64,000 nt of DNA from an uncultured Paracoccaceae bacterium (lineage in GTDB: Bacteria > Pseudomonadota > Alphaproteobacteria > Rhodobacterales > Rhodobacteraceae), in NCBI GenBank assembly GCA_947500135.1, contig CANMQX010000006.1, positions 1 through 64,000 on the forward strand. The letters are read 5' to 3'. Below are positions 16,686-26,327 of the stretch, piece after piece. The position numbers and the translations under genes are program-made. The notes beneath the pieces were generated by a model. That model had not been told where the DNA came from, ran no database searches, and was given only the letters and a program-made list of their open reading frames with translations. Every line of letters starts with the position of its first letter. The stretch's first letter is position 1.

Positions 16686-18032
16686 ATGACCAACTCGAAT
16701 TTCTCGCGTCGCCGCGTGCTCAAGACAGGCGCAATCGCGAGTGCCGGCCTTGCGCTGCCGACATATCTACGCGCCGATGGCCATACCGGCTTTACCAATG
16801 CACCGGGCGACAGCGAAGTCACTCTGGGCTTCAACGTACCACAAACCGGACCATATGCAGACGAAGGTGCAGATGAACTGCGCGCCTACGAGCTTGCTGT
16901 TGAGCACCTCAACGGCGGCGGCGATGGCGGCATGCTCAGCACCTTCTCGTCCAAAGTACTGGACGGCACAGGTATCCTTGGCCGCGAAGTCAAATATGTG
17001 ACCGGCGACACACAAACGAAATCAGACGCAGCGCGCGCATCCGCACGTTCGATGATCGAAAAAGACGGCGCCATCATGATCACCGGTGGGTCATCCTCCG
17101 GTGTGGCCGTGGCCGTGCAGGCGCTCTGCCAGGAGGCGGGCATCATCTTTATGGCGGGCCTGACCCACTCCAACGATACAACGGGTAAAGACCGGCGCGC
17201 CAACGGCTTCCGCCATTTCTTTAACTCTTACATGTCCGGTGCCGCACTGGCGCCCGTGTTGGCAGCGAACTACGGCACCGACCGTAAAGCCTACCACCTG
17301 ACAGCCGACTACAACTGGGGCTACACCACAGAAGAGGCCGTGAAATCCTCGACTGAGGCTCTGGGCTGGGAAACCGTCAACGCTGTCAAAACACCGCTGA
17401 CACAAACTGACTTCTCATCCTATATCGCGCCTGTTCTGAACTCTGGTGCCGACGTTCTGGTTCTGAACCACTACGGCGGGAACATGGTGAACTCACTGAC
17501 CAACGCGGTGCAGTTCGGCTTGCGCGAAGCACAGGCTAACGGCCAAAACTTTGAAATCATCGTGCCGCTCTATTCGCGCCTGATGGCTAAGGGTGCGGGT
17601 GCCAACGTGAAAGGCATCTTCGGCTCGACAAACTGGCACTGGTCGCTGCAAGACGAAGGATCCAAAGCATTCGTACAGTCCTTCGGCACAAAATACGGCT
17701 TCCCGCCATCACAGGCAGCACACACGACATATGTGCAGACCCTGCTTTATGCAGATGCCGTGACCCGGGCCAATTCGTTCAACCCATGCGCAGTTGTCGA
17801 AGCGCTTGAAGATTACGAATTTGACGGGCTGGGCAACGGCAAGACGCTCTACCGTGGCGCGGATCATCAGTGCTTCAAGGACGTGCTGGTCGTGAAAGGG
17901 AAAGAGAATCCTGAAAACGAATTCGACCTTCTCGAAATCGTTGAGGTGACGCCGGTTGAGCAGGTCACATATGCACCTGATCACCCGCAGTTTGCCGGTG
18001 GCGATCTGGGAACCTGTAACCCAGGCGCATAA
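16686..18032 (+). CDS. ABC transporter substrate-binding protein, Leu/Ile/Val type
   Basis: The 448-residue precursor starts with a twin-arginine-like signal (NFSRRRVLKTGAIASAG, cleavage near LRADG). The mature part is a type I periplasmic-binding fold: VTLGFNVPQTGPYADEGADE, IMITGGSSSGVAVAVQALCQ, YHLTADYNWGYTTEEAVKSS. The family binds branched-chain amino acids, amides or urea; the ligand cannot be fixed here. GGGAGG precedes the ATG. It leads a five-gene transporter operon. The 120 bases to the next gene suggest the binding protein is made in excess. Confidence 0.92.
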   Translation: MTNSNFSRRRVLKTGAIASAGLALPTYLRADGHTGFTNAPGDSEVTLGFNVPQTGPYADEGADELRAYELAVEHLNGGGDGGMLSTFSSKVLDGTGILGREVKYVTGDTQTKSDAARASARSMIEKDGAIMITGGSSSGVAVAVQALCQEAGIIFMAGLTHSNDTTGKDRRANGFRHFFNSYMSGAALAPVLAANYGTDRKAYHLTADYNWGYTTEEAVKSSTEALGWETVNAVKTPLTQTDFSSYIAPVLNSGADVLVLNHYGGNMVNSLTNAVQFGLREAQANGQNFEIIVPLYSRLMAKGAGANVKGIFGSTNWHWSLQDEGSKAFVQSFGTKYGFPPSQAAHTTYVQTLLYADAVTRANSFNPCAVVEALEDYEFDGLGNGKTLYRGADHQCFKDVLVVKGKENPENEFDLLEIVEVTPVEQVTYAPDHPQFAGGDLGTCNPGA

Positions 18033-18153
18033 GGTAATCCGGGCTACCGCAAAACGCGGTGGCCCGTCACAAATTCTCTCGACATCGTGCCACATGCGCG
18101 CACCCGCCCTTGCGGGTGACGTGTCGGGCTATTTCACAAGATCAGAGGTCACC

Positions 18154-19185
18154 ATGGACCAGATAATCCTGCAAATCCTGAACGGCTTGGACAAAGGCTC
18201 CGCCTATGCTCTCATCGCCCTTGGGCTGACGCTTATCTTCGGCACGCTTGGCGTGGTGAACTTCGCCCACGGCGCGCTTTTTATGATGGGGGCCTTTGTG
18301 GCCGTGACCGTCAGCAAGGTTCTGACGCTCAGCCATAAGGTGGTTGATGAATCGCGGACAGACTTCCTGGGAAACCCACTGCAGGTCGATGTGCCCTACC
18401 TCTATGACTGGTTTGGACAAAGTGCCGGTGACGCAATCATCGATTGGGCCGTGCCGATATCCATCATCGTTGCAATTCCGATCATGGTCGCCATTGGCTT
18501 CATCATGGAACGCGGGCTGATCAAGCATTTCTACAAACGACCGCATGCGGACCAGATCCTTGTGACGTTTGGGCTTGCGATCGTGATGCAGGAAATCATC
18601 AAGTATTTCTATGGCGCCAACCCGATCCCGACACCCGCCCCCAGCGCCTTTACCGGCAGCTTTGATTTCGGCGTGGCATTTGGGTTCGACCCGAACGCGA
18701 TCATCTACCCCTACTGGCGGCTGGTCTATTTCTTCTTCTCGATCTTTGTCATCGGGGCTGTCTTTGCCTTTCTGCAATTCACCACCTTCGGGATGGTCGT
18801 GCGGGCCGGTATGGCCGACCGCGAAACGGTGGGCCTGCTGGGAATCAATATCGACAAGCGGTTCACCGTGATGTTCGGGATCGCCGCCGCTGTGGCTGGG
18901 CTTGCCGGGGTGATGTATGTGCCGATCAACCCGCCTAACTACCACATGGGGATGGACTTCCTTGTGCTCAGCTTTGTGGTGGTGGTTGTGGGCGGCATGG
19001 GGTCGCTGCCGGGCGCGGTGGCAGCGGGGTTCCTGCTTGGTATCCTTGAAAGCTTCGCGTCAATGTCGGCAGTGATCAACCTCCTGCCCGGGATCAATCA
19101 GATCATTATCTATCTGGTCGCCATCATCATTCTATTGACACGACCACGCGGCCTGATGGGGCGCAAAGGCGTGATGGAGGAATAA
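18154..19185 (+). CDS. livH: LivH-type permease
   Basis: The 343-residue integral membrane protein begins MDQIILQILNGLDKGSAYAL and has the LivH features GLTLIFGTLGVVNFAHGALF and FVVVVVGGMGSLPGAVAAGF near the C-terminus. It forms the membrane channel with LivM. A periplasmic/loop insertion (about residues 50-85) is longer than in E. coli LivH. The ATG at 18154 has AGAGGT upstream; the upstream in-frame extension to 17956 overlaps the binding-protein gene in another frame and is not coding. It is followed three bases later by livM. Confidence 0.93.
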   Translation: MDQIILQILNGLDKGSAYALIALGLTLIFGTLGVVNFAHGALFMMGAFVAVTVSKVLTLSHKVVDESRTDFLGNPLQVDVPYLYDWFGQSAGDAIIDWAVPISIIVAIPIMVAIGFIMERGLIKHFYKRPHADQILVTFGLAIVMQEIIKYFYGANPIPTPAPSAFTGSFDFGVAFGFDPNAIIYPYWRLVYFFFSIFVIGAVFAFLQFTTFGMVVRAGMADRETVGLLGINIDKRFTVMFGIAAAVAGLAGVMYVPINPPNYHMGMDFLVLSFVVVVVGGMGSLPGAVAAGFLLGILESFASMSAVINLLPGINQIIIYLVAIIILLTRPRGLMGRKGVMEE

Positions 19186-19188
19186 GCC

Positions 19189-20388
19189 ATGCTCGGACTA
19201 GAAAAGAAAGACTTCCGGCTGTTGCTGATAGTCGTGGCGCTGACCATGCTGGCACCGTTCATCCTGAACCCCTTCCCTGAAGGATCAGACATGGCGCAAT
19301 TCAACGCAGGCTACCCTGACCTGATGCAGCGCTTTGTGATCTTCGGCATTCTGGCGATCGGGTTCAACATCCTCTTTGGGCTCACAGGCTATCTGTCTTT
19401 TGGACACGCCGCATTTCTGGGGGTGGGGTCTTATGCCGCCGTCTGGATGTTCAAGCTGCTCAGCATGAATGTGATACCAGCCATCCTGCTCAGCGTCGTG
19501 ATTGCGGGCGTCTTCGCCCTAATCATCGGATATGTATCGCTGCGACGCTCCGGGATCTACTTCTCAATCCTGACATTGGCCTTCGCCCAAATGTCCTACG
19601 CGCTGGCTTATTCGGTTCTGACGCCACTCACCGGTGGCGAAACAGGCCTACAGCCAAAACCGGGCGATCCACGCATCCTCGACGGTGCCTTGGCACCAGG
19701 CGAAACAGCCACGCCGGGCTTCTTCGGCCTGTTTGACATGCGTGACAGTCTTGAACTGTCAGTTGGCAGCTGGGTCTTCACTTTCAATGCGGGTTATTAC
19801 TTTGCCGCAGTCTTGATGATTGTCGCCTTCTACGTCTCGATCCGGATTTTCCGGTCGCCATTCGGGATGATGTTGCGGGCGATCAAATCAAACCAGACAA
19901 GGATGAGCTATACGGGGCTGAACGCCCGGCCCTACACACTGGCGGCCTTTGTGATCTCCGGCATGTATGCAGGGCTAGCCGGTGGGCTTCTGGTCTCGAT
20001 GGACCCGCAAGCCGGGGCGGAACGGATGTTCTGGACAGCCTCCGGTGAAATCGTGTTGATGACAATCCTCGGCGGGGCGGGCACGCTGATCGGGCCGGTC
20101 CTCGGGGCGGGGTTCATCAAGTATTTTGAAAACATCGTATCCAAGATCAACAAGACAACGCTGGAAGGCTGGTTTTACTGGTTGCCTGATGGGCTGGAAG
20201 ATTTCGTGATCACGCTGATCTATCCTTTCGTCGGCAAAGGCTGGCACCTCACGCTGGGCCTATTGTTCATGCTGGTCGTGATCTTCCTGCCCGGTGGGCT
20301 GGTTCAGGGCGGCCAGAAAATCGCCGCCGCCTTCAAACGCAAGAAACCCGATGACGCCAAACGCAGCGCCACCGAACCCGCCGAATAA
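19189..20388 (+). CDS. livM: LivM-type permease
   Basis: The 399-residue membrane protein carries the LivM signature [20 protein letters not shown] and [20 protein letters not shown]. An insertion at about 150-185 ([20 protein letters not shown]) fits the alphaproteobacterial branch. The C-terminal tail is basic ([11 protein letters not shown]). The ribosome site is the GGAGG at the end of livH. It pairs with LivH and docks LivG/LivF. Confidence 0.93.
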   Translation: MLGLEKKDFRLLLIVVALTMLAPFILNPFPEGSDMAQFNAGYPDLMQRFVIFGILAIGFNILFGLTGYLSFGHAAFLGVGSYAAVWMFKLLSMNVIPAILLSVVIAGVFALIIGYVSLRRSGIYFSILTLAFAQMSYALAYSVLTPLTGGETGLQPKPGDPRILDGALAPGETATPGFFGLFDMRDSLELSVGSWVFTFNAGYYFAAVLMIVAFYVSIRIFRSPFGMMLRAIKSNQTRMSYTGLNARPYTLAAFVISGMYAGLAGGLLVSMDPQAGAERMFWTASGEIVLMTILGGAGTLIGPVLGAGFIKYFENIVSKINKTTLEGWFYWLPDGLEDFVITLIYPFVGKGWHLTLGLLFMLVVIFLPGGLVQGGQKIAAAFKRKKPDDAKRSATEPAE

Positions 20389-20396
20389 GGAGACAG

Positions 20397-21158
20397 ATGA
20401 TGGGAATCCTTGAAGTCAAAGGCATCAATAAACGGTTCGGCGGGCTGCAAGCGCTTGGTGATGTGAACCTCAGCGTCACCGAAAACACAACGCACGCCAT
20501 CATCGGGCCCAACGGGGCAGGCAAATCCACATTGTTGAACGTGCTGGTGGGTAAGCTGATCCCCGATAGCGGATCAGTTATGTTTGACGGCCAGTCAGTG
20601 CTGGGACGCAAGCCGCATGAGATTAACCAGATGGGGATCAGCCGGGTCTTCCAAACGCCTGAGATTTTCACCGACCTCAGCGTGTTGGAAAATGTCATGA
20701 TCCCCTGCTTTGCCAAACGGGACGGCGCGTTCAGAATGCATGCCATCGAAAGCGTTTTCGCAGAAAAGGGCATCAGGGCGCAGGCCGAAGCGATCTTGGA
20801 CGATGTGAACATGCTGGAAAAGCAGAACATGATCGCCTCCAGCCTGTCACGCGGCGACAAACGGCGGCTGGAGATGGCCATGTGTCTGGTACAGGATCCG
20901 CGCCTGCTCTTGCTGGATGAACCAACGGCTGGGATGGCACGGGCCGACACGGAAAACACGATCAACCTGCTCAAGGAAATCCGTGAAAAACGGGGGATCA
21001 CCATGGCGATTATCGAACATGATATGAATGTCGTGTTTTCATTGGCAGAACGGATTACGGTTCTTGCCCAAGGCACACCACTGGTCGAAGACATACCCGA
21101 TAACATCAAAGGCCACCCAAAAGTCCGCGAAGCCTATCTTGGCGAGGCGCAGGTCTAG
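20397..21158 (+). CDS. livG: LivG-type ATP-binding subunit
   Basis: The 253-residue ABC ATPase has Walker A GPNGAGKST, a divergent signature LSRGDKRRLEM (Arg and Asp replacing the usual Gly-Gln of LSGGQ), Walker B LLLLDEPTAGM and the switch His in IIEHDMNVV. TTCCATTCC-like leader sequence is absent, and AAGGAG lies before tandem ATGs at 20397 and 20400. Together with LivF it powers the transporter. Two tandem hairpins follow its stop before livF. Confidence 0.93.
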   Translation: MMGILEVKGINKRFGGLQALGDVNLSVTENTTHAIIGPNGAGKSTLLNVLVGKLIPDSGSVMFDGQSVLGRKPHEINQMGISRVFQTPEIFTDLSVLENVMIPCFAKRDGAFRMHAIESVFAEKGIRAQAEAILDDVNMLEKQNMIASSLSRGDKRRLEMAMCLVQDPRLLLLDEPTAGMARADTENTINLLKEIREKRGITMAIIEHDMNVVFSLAERITVLAQGTPLVEDIPDNIKGHPKVREAYLGEAQV

Positions 21159-21163
21159 GCCGC

Positions 21164-21209
21164 CAATTTTTGGCACAAAAATTGTCCCCAAACTTTCTGC
21201 GAAAGTTTG
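21164..21209. repeat. Tandem double hairpin between livG and livF
   Basis: Hairpin 1 pairs CAATTTTT (21164-21171) with AAAAATTG (21177-21184) around GGCAC. Hairpin 2 pairs CAAACTTTC (21189-21197) with GAAAGTTTG (21201-21209) around TGC. Both are perfect. No T-run follows, so it is not a classical terminator; it may stabilise or process the operon mRNA. The same two-hairpin design recurs at 35304-35346. Confidence 0.65.
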
Positions 21210-21225
21210 ACACCCGGAGACGCAA

Positions 21226-21975
21226 ATGAACGCACCATTCAACAAACACGCCAATAACGCCGCAACCCACCCTGCTTACCTCAGCATCTGGGAAATCGAG
21301 GCATATTACGGCGAAAGCTATATCGTCCAGAATATCAGCTTTAACATCCATGAAGGCGAAATTCTGGCTTTGCTCGGCCGCAACGGCGCGGGCAAGACAT
21401 CCACCCTGCGCACCATCGCGCGGCTTGATGATCCCGAACTGCGACATGGTGAAATCTGGCTCGATCACAAACCACTGCACGAAATGAAAAGCTATGAGGC
21501 CGCAGGCGCCGGGATCGCGCTTGTCCCCGAAGATCGGCGGATAATCCCCGGGCTGACGGTCGAAGAGAACCTGCAACTGGCCCAGATCGCACCCCCAAAA
21601 GGCTGGTCGCTCGAACGGATATACGATCTTTTTCCGCGCCTCGGCGAACGGCGCAAACAAGAAGGCGTGACTTTGTCAGGTGGGGAACAGCAGATGTTGG
21701 CCATCGCAAGGGCATTGGCCCGCGATATCAAGGTGCTGCTGCTTGACGAACCTTACGAAGGGCTCGCACCCGTCATCGTGCAGGAAATTGCCAAAACCCT
21801 GGGCATCATCCGCGATCAGGGGATTACCACAGTGATCGTTGAACAAAACGCAATTGCCGCGCTCAAACTTGCGGACAGGGCAGTCATTCTGGACACCGGC
21901 ACGGTTGTCTTTGACGGATCAGCCGCCGAAGTGCTCGAAAACGAGGAACTGCGCGCGCAGTATCTGGCGATCTGA
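21226..21975 (+). CDS. livF: LivF-type ATP-binding subunit
   Basis: The 249-residue ABC ATPase has Walker A GRNGAGKTS, the LivF-typical LVPEDRRIIPGLTVEENL, signature LSGGEQQML, Walker B VLLLDEPYEGLAP and switch His replaced by Gln in VIVEQNAIA, as is normal for LivF. CCGGAGA precedes the ATG. It ends the transporter operon. The double hairpin just upstream may set its level relative to LivG. Confidence 0.93.
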   Translation: MNAPFNKHANNAATHPAYLSIWEIEAYYGESYIVQNISFNIHEGEILALLGRNGAGKTSTLRTIARLDDPELRHGEIWLDHKPLHEMKSYEAAGAGIALVPEDRRIIPGLTVEENLQLAQIAPPKGWSLERIYDLFPRLGERRKQEGVTLSGGEQQMLAIARALARDIKVLLLDEPYEGLAPVIVQEIAKTLGIIRDQGITTVIVEQNAIAALKLADRAVILDTGTVVFDGSAAEVLENEELRAQYLAI

Positions 21976-22086
21976 TAAGCACGGTTCGATTTAAATGCGA
22001 CGGAAATTGGAGGCTGACATTAAGCTTCTGGTAAGGTGACGCTGCGACCCTACCATTGACAGATTTTCGCTTTTCGGAGCTTTGCA

Positions 22087-22539
22087 ATGGACACTACGCT
22101 CGCCCTCGCCCCAAAACCTGCAGTCGCTGCGCCAAGCTACGCGCCAGAGCAGCAGCCACCATCTGACAAGAAAGTCCCCATCGTGAAAGGGCTTGATGCC
22201 AGCGCGACCTTGCCTGCGGAAAAACCATTCGTGGCGCAGGTCGTCACAGCACGGCTTTCTGGGACAGCCTTCCCTGAAAATCCGGGTGAGATTGTGCCCG
22301 AAGAACGCACATTGCGGCCCTATGACACGCCAATGTTGCCCAGCAACAAGGACCCTGAGGAAGAAGCAACCGCTGAAGAGCATGCAGCTACTGAGCCGGT
22401 AAAAGTAGCAACAGCTGGCGATACTATTGATCGCGTAGATGAAAACGCGGTGGCTGAAACAGCGCGAAACGAAACAGCGCCAGAACGAAAGCAGGAAACT
22501 GCAAAACTGCCTGAAGAATCCGGCGACACCAAAACGTAG
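22087..22539 (+). CDS. Proline/glutamate-rich protein of unknown function
   Basis: The 150-residue product is low-complexity: N-terminal Pro/Ala-rich segment ([20 protein letters not shown]), a central part ([37 protein letters not shown]) that looks the most conserved, and an acidic Glu/Thr/Ala-rich tail. There is no signal peptide and no membrane span. A GGAG lies nine bases before the ATG. It lies between the transporter operon and accB. I recognise no family; likely disordered. Confidence 0.6.
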   Translation: MDTTLALAPKPAVAAPSYAPEQQPPSDKKVPIVKGLDASATLPAEKPFVAQVVTARLSGTAFPENPGEIVPEERTLRPYDTPMLPSNKDPEEEATAEEHAATEPVKVATAGDTIDRVDENAVAETARNETAPERKQETAKLPEESGDTKT

Positions 22540-22660
22540 TCTTCTTTTTTCAATCCTCCCCCGCTTTCCACCTCCGCAGGCTTGCCCTATAAGCGAGCAG
22601 AATGCATGTGACGCTACGTCGTGCGTGCTGCAAAGACAGGCAACGGGGCCGAGGACAAAT

Positions 22661-23149
22661 ATGAGCAACAAAACCTCTCACGACAGCGATGTCAGTTTCA
22701 TTCAGGCATTGGCTGAACTGCTGCGCGAAAACGATCTGACCGAATTGCAGGTCAAACGGGATTATGCCGAAAACGACAGCTTGAACGTTCGGGTCAGCCG
22801 ACAGACGCAAGCCGCTGTTGTACAGGCCAGCGTCCCTGCACCTGCAGCCCCTGCACCATCAGCGCCCCCGCCCGCCGCACCTGCCGCTGAACAGGCCTCT
22901 GATCCAGCCTCACATCCAGGTGCGGTCACCTCACCCATGGTCGGCACCGTTTATCTTGCTCCTGAACCTGGCGCGGCTGCATTTGTCAGCGTCGGGGCCA
23001 GCGTCAAGGAAGGCGACACATTGCTGATCATCGAAGCAATGAAAACCATGAACCACATCCCCGCACCGAAGGCAGGCACCGTCAAACGGATCATGGTCGA
23101 AGACGGCGGCGCCGTTGAATTTGGCGCACCCCTCGTGATCATCGAATAG
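22661..23149 (+). CDS. accB: Biotin carboxyl carrier protein of acetyl-CoA carboxylase
   Basis: The 162-residue protein has a short N-terminal helical part ([20 protein letters not shown]), a Pro/Ala-rich linker (about 52-90) and a C-terminal biotinyl domain with EAMKTMNH, biotinylated at Lys128. AccB carries the carboxyl group from AccC to AccDA in fatty-acid synthesis. The start at 22661 has GAGGA upstream. Nine bases separate it from accC, the usual operon. Confidence 0.95.
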   Translation: MSNKTSHDSDVSFIQALAELLRENDLTELQVKRDYAENDSLNVRVSRQTQAAVVQASVPAPAAPAPSAPPPAAPAAEQASDPASHPGAVTSPMVGTVYLAPEPGAAAFVSVGASVKEGDTLLIIEAMKTMNHIPAPKAGTVKRIMVEDGGAVEFGAPLVIIE

Positions 23150-23158
23150 GATCACCAC

Positions 23159-24505
23159 ATGTTCGACAAAATCCTTATCGCGAACCGGGGCGAAATCGCA
23201 TTACGTGTCGTCCGGGCTTGCCGCGAAATGGGCGTCAAATCGGTGGCGGTCCACTCCACCGCCGACGCAGACGCCATGCATGTGCGTATGGCAGATGAGG
23301 CGATTTGCATCGGTCCGCCCTCTTCCACGCAAAGCTATCTGTCATTTCCGGCGATCATTTCAGCCTGCGAGATTACCGGGGCTCAGGCGATCCACCCCGG
23401 CTACGGGTTCCTGTCTGAAAACGCAGCCTTCGTGCAGGCGGTGCAGGATCACGACCTGACCTTCATCGGCCCAACGGCGGAACATATCAGGGTCATGGGC
23501 GACAAGATCACCGCCAAAGACACCATGAAAGACCTCGGCGTGCCATGCGTCCCCGGCTCTGATGGCGGGGTGCCGACACTGGCAGACGCCCAGCGGGTGG
23601 GTGAAGAAATCGGCTATCCCATTATAATCAAGGCAACGGCCGGTGGCGGTGGGCGCGGCATGAAAGTCGCCAAGACCGCAGCCGACATGGAACAGGCGTT
23701 CCATTCCGCGCGCGCCGAAGGCAAGGCAGCATTTGGCAATGACGAAGTCTATATCGAAAAATACCTGACGACGCCGCGCCATATCGAAATTCAGGTCTTT
23801 GGCGATGGAAAGGGGAACGCCGTCCATCTGGGCGAACGCGACTGTTCGCTGCAACGGCGGCACCAGAAAGTGTTCGAAGAGGCCCCCGGCCCCTGCATCA
23901 CCCCGGAACTGCGCGCCAAGATCGGTAAGGTCTGTGCCGATGCTGTGGCCAAGATCAACTATATCGGCGCGGGCACAATCGAGTTCCTGTTCGAAAATGA
24001 TGAATTCTACTTCATCGAAATGAACACGCGCCTACAGGTGGAACACCCGGTGACCGAAGGCATATTTGGGGTCGACCTGGTGCGCGAACAACTGCGCGTC
24101 GCAGCGGGCGAACCCATGTCGTTCACCCAGGACGACCTGCAAATCAACGGCCACGCGATTGAGGTGCGGATCAACGCAGAAAAGCTCCCCAACTTCGCGC
24201 CCTGCCCCGGCACAATCACCCAGTACCACGCGCCCGGCGGGCTAGGCGTGCGGATGGACAGCGCGCTTTACGACGGCTACCGGATCCCTCCCTATTACGA
24301 CAGCCTGATCGGCAAACTGATCGTACATGGGCGCGACAGGCCTGAGGCGTTGGCGCGACTGGCACGTGCGCTTGGCGAATTGATTGTGGACGGCGTCGAT
24401 ACAACCATCCCATTGTTCCATGCATTGCTGGCTGAAGAAGCCGTGCAAACCGGCAACTACAACATCCATTGGCTGGAACATTGGCTGGAACAAAACCTCA
24501 GCTAA
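23159..24505 (+). CDS. accC: Biotin carboxylase subunit of acetyl-CoA carboxylase
   Basis: The 448-residue ATP-grasp enzyme carboxylates biotin on AccB. It shows the N-terminal [20 protein letters not shown], the glycine-rich ATP loop [36 protein letters not shown], the catalytic [18 protein letters not shown] and a C-terminal cap domain. The length is standard. Only 4 bases separate it from aat, which is probably co-transcribed. Confidence 0.97.
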   Translation: MFDKILIANRGEIALRVVRACREMGVKSVAVHSTADADAMHVRMADEAICIGPPSSTQSYLSFPAIISACEITGAQAIHPGYGFLSENAAFVQAVQDHDLTFIGPTAEHIRVMGDKITAKDTMKDLGVPCVPGSDGGVPTLADAQRVGEEIGYPIIIKATAGGGGRGMKVAKTAADMEQAFHSARAEGKAAFGNDEVYIEKYLTTPRHIEIQVFGDGKGNAVHLGERDCSLQRRHQKVFEEAPGPCITPELRAKIGKVCADAVAKINYIGAGTIEFLFENDEFYFIEMNTRLQVEHPVTEGIFGVDLVREQLRVAAGEPMSFTQDDLQINGHAIEVRINAEKLPNFAPCPGTITQYHAPGGLGVRMDSALYDGYRIPPYYDSLIGKLIVHGRDRPEALARLARALGELIVDGVDTTIPLFHALLAEEAVQTGNYNIHWLEHWLEQNLS

Positions 24506-24509
24506 TTCG

Positions 24510-25160
24510 ATGCGGGATGACGATACGACCCTGACAGCAGACCTGCTTTTGCAGGCGTATCAGGTCGGTGTCTTCCCGATGTCCGAAGGGCGTGATGACC
24601 CGGATGTGTTCTGGGTTGATCCCAGGCGACGGGGTGTGATCCCTTTGGATGGTTTTCGGATATCGCGGAGCTTGGCCAAAACCATGCGGCGCGGACATCT
24701 GACGGCCAGCGTGAATGCGGCTTTTCCCGAAACTGTTGCGGGTTGCGCAGATCGGGATGAAACCTGGATCAACGACACGATCTTCGATCTCTACCAATCG
24801 CTGTTCCACCGCAAACAGGCGCATTCGGTCGAAATCTGGGAAGGGTCGAATCTCGTCGGCGGGGTTTACGGGGTCAGCATCGGCAGCGCATTCTTTGGGG
24901 AAAGCATGTTTAGCCGGGTCACGGATGCATCCAAGATGGCACTGGCCTATCTGGTGGACAGGTTGCAACTGGGTGGTTTCACCCTGTTCGATACGCAGTT
25001 CATCACACCACATCTGGCAAGCCTGGGCGCAATTGAAATCAGCCGGAACGCGTATCGCAAACAACTGGCCATTGCCATTGCAGGGAACGCCTCATTCGAA
25101 ATACCAGGGGCAATGCCCTCGGCTCAGGAGGTCATACAGCGCAATGGCCACACGTCATAG
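24510..25160 (+). CDS. aat: Leucyl/phenylalanyl-tRNA-protein transferase
   Basis: The 216-residue protein matches Aat: LLLQAYQVGVFPMSEGRDD, FWVDPRRRGVIPLDGF, TWINDTIFDLYQSLFHRKQA, SVEIWEGSNLVGGVYGVSIG, and FTLFDTQFITPHLASLGAIE. It adds Leu or Phe to N-terminal Lys/Arg of proteins, marking them for ClpS-ClpAP degradation. The start at 24510 follows accC by 4 bases; longer in-frame starts fall inside accC. The 3' end overlaps the convergent DUF2155 gene by 37 bases. Confidence 0.95.
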   Translation: MRDDDTTLTADLLLQAYQVGVFPMSEGRDDPDVFWVDPRRRGVIPLDGFRISRSLAKTMRRGHLTASVNAAFPETVAGCADRDETWINDTIFDLYQSLFHRKQAHSVEIWEGSNLVGGVYGVSIGSAFFGESMFSRVTDASKMALAYLVDRLQLGGFTLFDTQFITPHLASLGAIEISRNAYRKQLAIAIAGNASFEIPGAMPSAQEVIQRNGHTS

Positions 25161-25489
25161 CGCGGATGATCCATCGCATTCAAAGCCGGTGAAGAGGCGA
25201 ACATCCAGCCCGCAAAAACCGGTGCGTCCTGATCACGGTAGAACACCACCACCTCTGAATAGGCATCGCCAGACGGGTTTGCTGCGGGATAGCGGCACTG
25301 GACCAGCGTGACTTCAAGAAACCCAATCACACCAGTTTCGCCGGTATTCAACGACATATCGATGACAGCGCCTGTCAGCTTGTCCAACACACGCAATTCC
25401 CCACCTGACGCCAGGGTTGCGTCACGGTCTTGTGCCGCTGCCAAGGTCGTCAACAACGAAAAGACCAATGCTAGGATAATGCGCATCAT
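25124..25489 (-). CDS. DUF2155 exported protein
   Basis: The roughly 121-residue precursor has a signal peptide (RIILALVFSLLTTLAAAQ) and the DUF2155 body: LRVLDKLTGAVIDMSLNTGE, LEVTLVQCRYPAANPSGDAY and FAGWMFASSPALNAMDHPRYDVWPL. The family is alphaproteobacterial and periplasmic, of unknown function, and is often encoded beside the complex I accessory subunit gene, as here. Tandem starts GTG-ATG-ATG at 25492-25484 leave the exact start open; I use the first ATG. It overlaps the aat 3' end. Confidence 0.88.
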   Translation of the reverse strand: MMRIILALVFSLLTTLAAAQDRDATLASGGELRVLDKLTGAVIDMSLNTGETGVIGFLEVTLVQCRYPAANPSGDAYSEVVVFYRDQDAPVFAGWMFASSPALNAMDHPRYDVWPLRCMTS

Positions 25490-25495
25490 CACACC

Positions 25496-25879
25496 CTATT
25501 CAGGCGACCACGCCTCGTAATCGGAACGCTCTGCCGGGGCAGCCTTGCGGATCGATCCGGCAGGCGCATAAGCAGCCGCGGTGCCGGTCAGGTTCTCCAC
25601 ATGCGGCTTTTCCCAATCCTTGCGTTTGGGGGCCACCTCACTGGGGGCTTCGTCCCAAGTGCGGTGCAGCCAGCCATGCCATTCCGGGCTGACGCGCGAT
25701 GCCTCATTCTCACCGTTGTAAATCACCCAGCGACGGCTGTCGTCCGCGTTGCGGTAAAACACATTGCCCTCGGCATCCTCACCAACTTTTTGACCATTAC
25801 GGCTGGTCCATAGCTGCGTGCCAAAAGACTGGCCATCCCACCAGGTGAAAATGCGTTTGATGTTATGACCAAGGCCCAT
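25496..25879 (-). CDS. NDUFA12-family complex I accessory subunit
   Basis: The 127-residue protein matches the NDUFA12/B17.2 family: IKRIFTWWDGQSFGTQLWTS, GEDAEGNVFYRN, RRWVIYNGENEASRVSPEWH and GWLHRTWDEAP. In alphaproteobacteria and mitochondria it is a peripheral subunit of NADH:ubiquinone oxidoreductase that binds near the hydrophilic/membrane arm junction. The C-terminal 30 residues are Ala/Pro-rich. It precedes the DUF2155 gene by 6 bases in the same direction, probably an operon. Confidence 0.92.
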   Translation of the reverse strand: MGLGHNIKRIFTWWDGQSFGTQLWTSRNGQKVGEDAEGNVFYRNADDSRRWVIYNGENEASRVSPEWHGWLHRTWDEAPSEVAPKRKDWEKPHVENLTGTAAAYAPAGSIRKAAPAERSDYEAWSPE

Positions 25880-25940
25880 TGCGCGTCTCCGATTGCGTTG
25901 CCCTTGTCATGCACCAACGGGCATCAAAGGTCCAGTAGGC

Positions 25941-26324
25941 TCAGCGCGGCAGCCGCGCGGTCACCTCAATCTCAATCTTCATTTCGGGGTTCTGCAAAGC
26001 CGCCGAAATCATCGTGGCGGCGGGCAACGCGCGGGCGAAAACGTCAGAGGTGACAGGCCAGCAGGCAGGCCAATCATCGGCATTCGGAACGAAGTAGTTC
26101 ACCCGCACCACATGATCGACATCACTGCCTGCGTCTTGCAGTGCCTTTGCAATCGTGGCCAGCGCATTGCGGCACTGATCCACAATACTGTCCGGCATGG
26201 TCATGGTTGCATAGTCATACCCGGTGGTGCCCGCAACAAACACCCAACCATCGGCAACAACCGCGCGGCTGTAACCGATCTGCTTTTCAAACGGGGACCC
26301 GGTAGTGATATGACGGACGGCCAT
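25941..26324 (-). CDS. RidA-family protein
   Basis: The 127-residue protein belongs to the YjgF/YER057c/UK114 superfamily: GYSRAVVADGWVFVAGTTGY, CRNALATIAKALQDAGS, VVRVNYFVPNADDWPACWPV and a C-terminal EIEVTARLP. Canonical RidA has Arg near position 105 for enamine/imine hydrolysis; here the corresponding segment is LPAATMISAALQNPEMKIEI, which lacks an obvious Arg, so substrate or activity may differ. Its start is only 3 bases downstream of the clpX stop. Confidence 0.87.
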   Translation of the reverse strand: MAVRHITTGSPFEKQIGYSRAVVADGWVFVAGTTGYDYATMTMPDSIVDQCRNALATIAKALQDAGSDVDHVVRVNYFVPNADDWPACWPVTSDVFARALPAATMISAALQNPEMKIEIEVTARLPR

Positions 26325-26327
26325 AAC

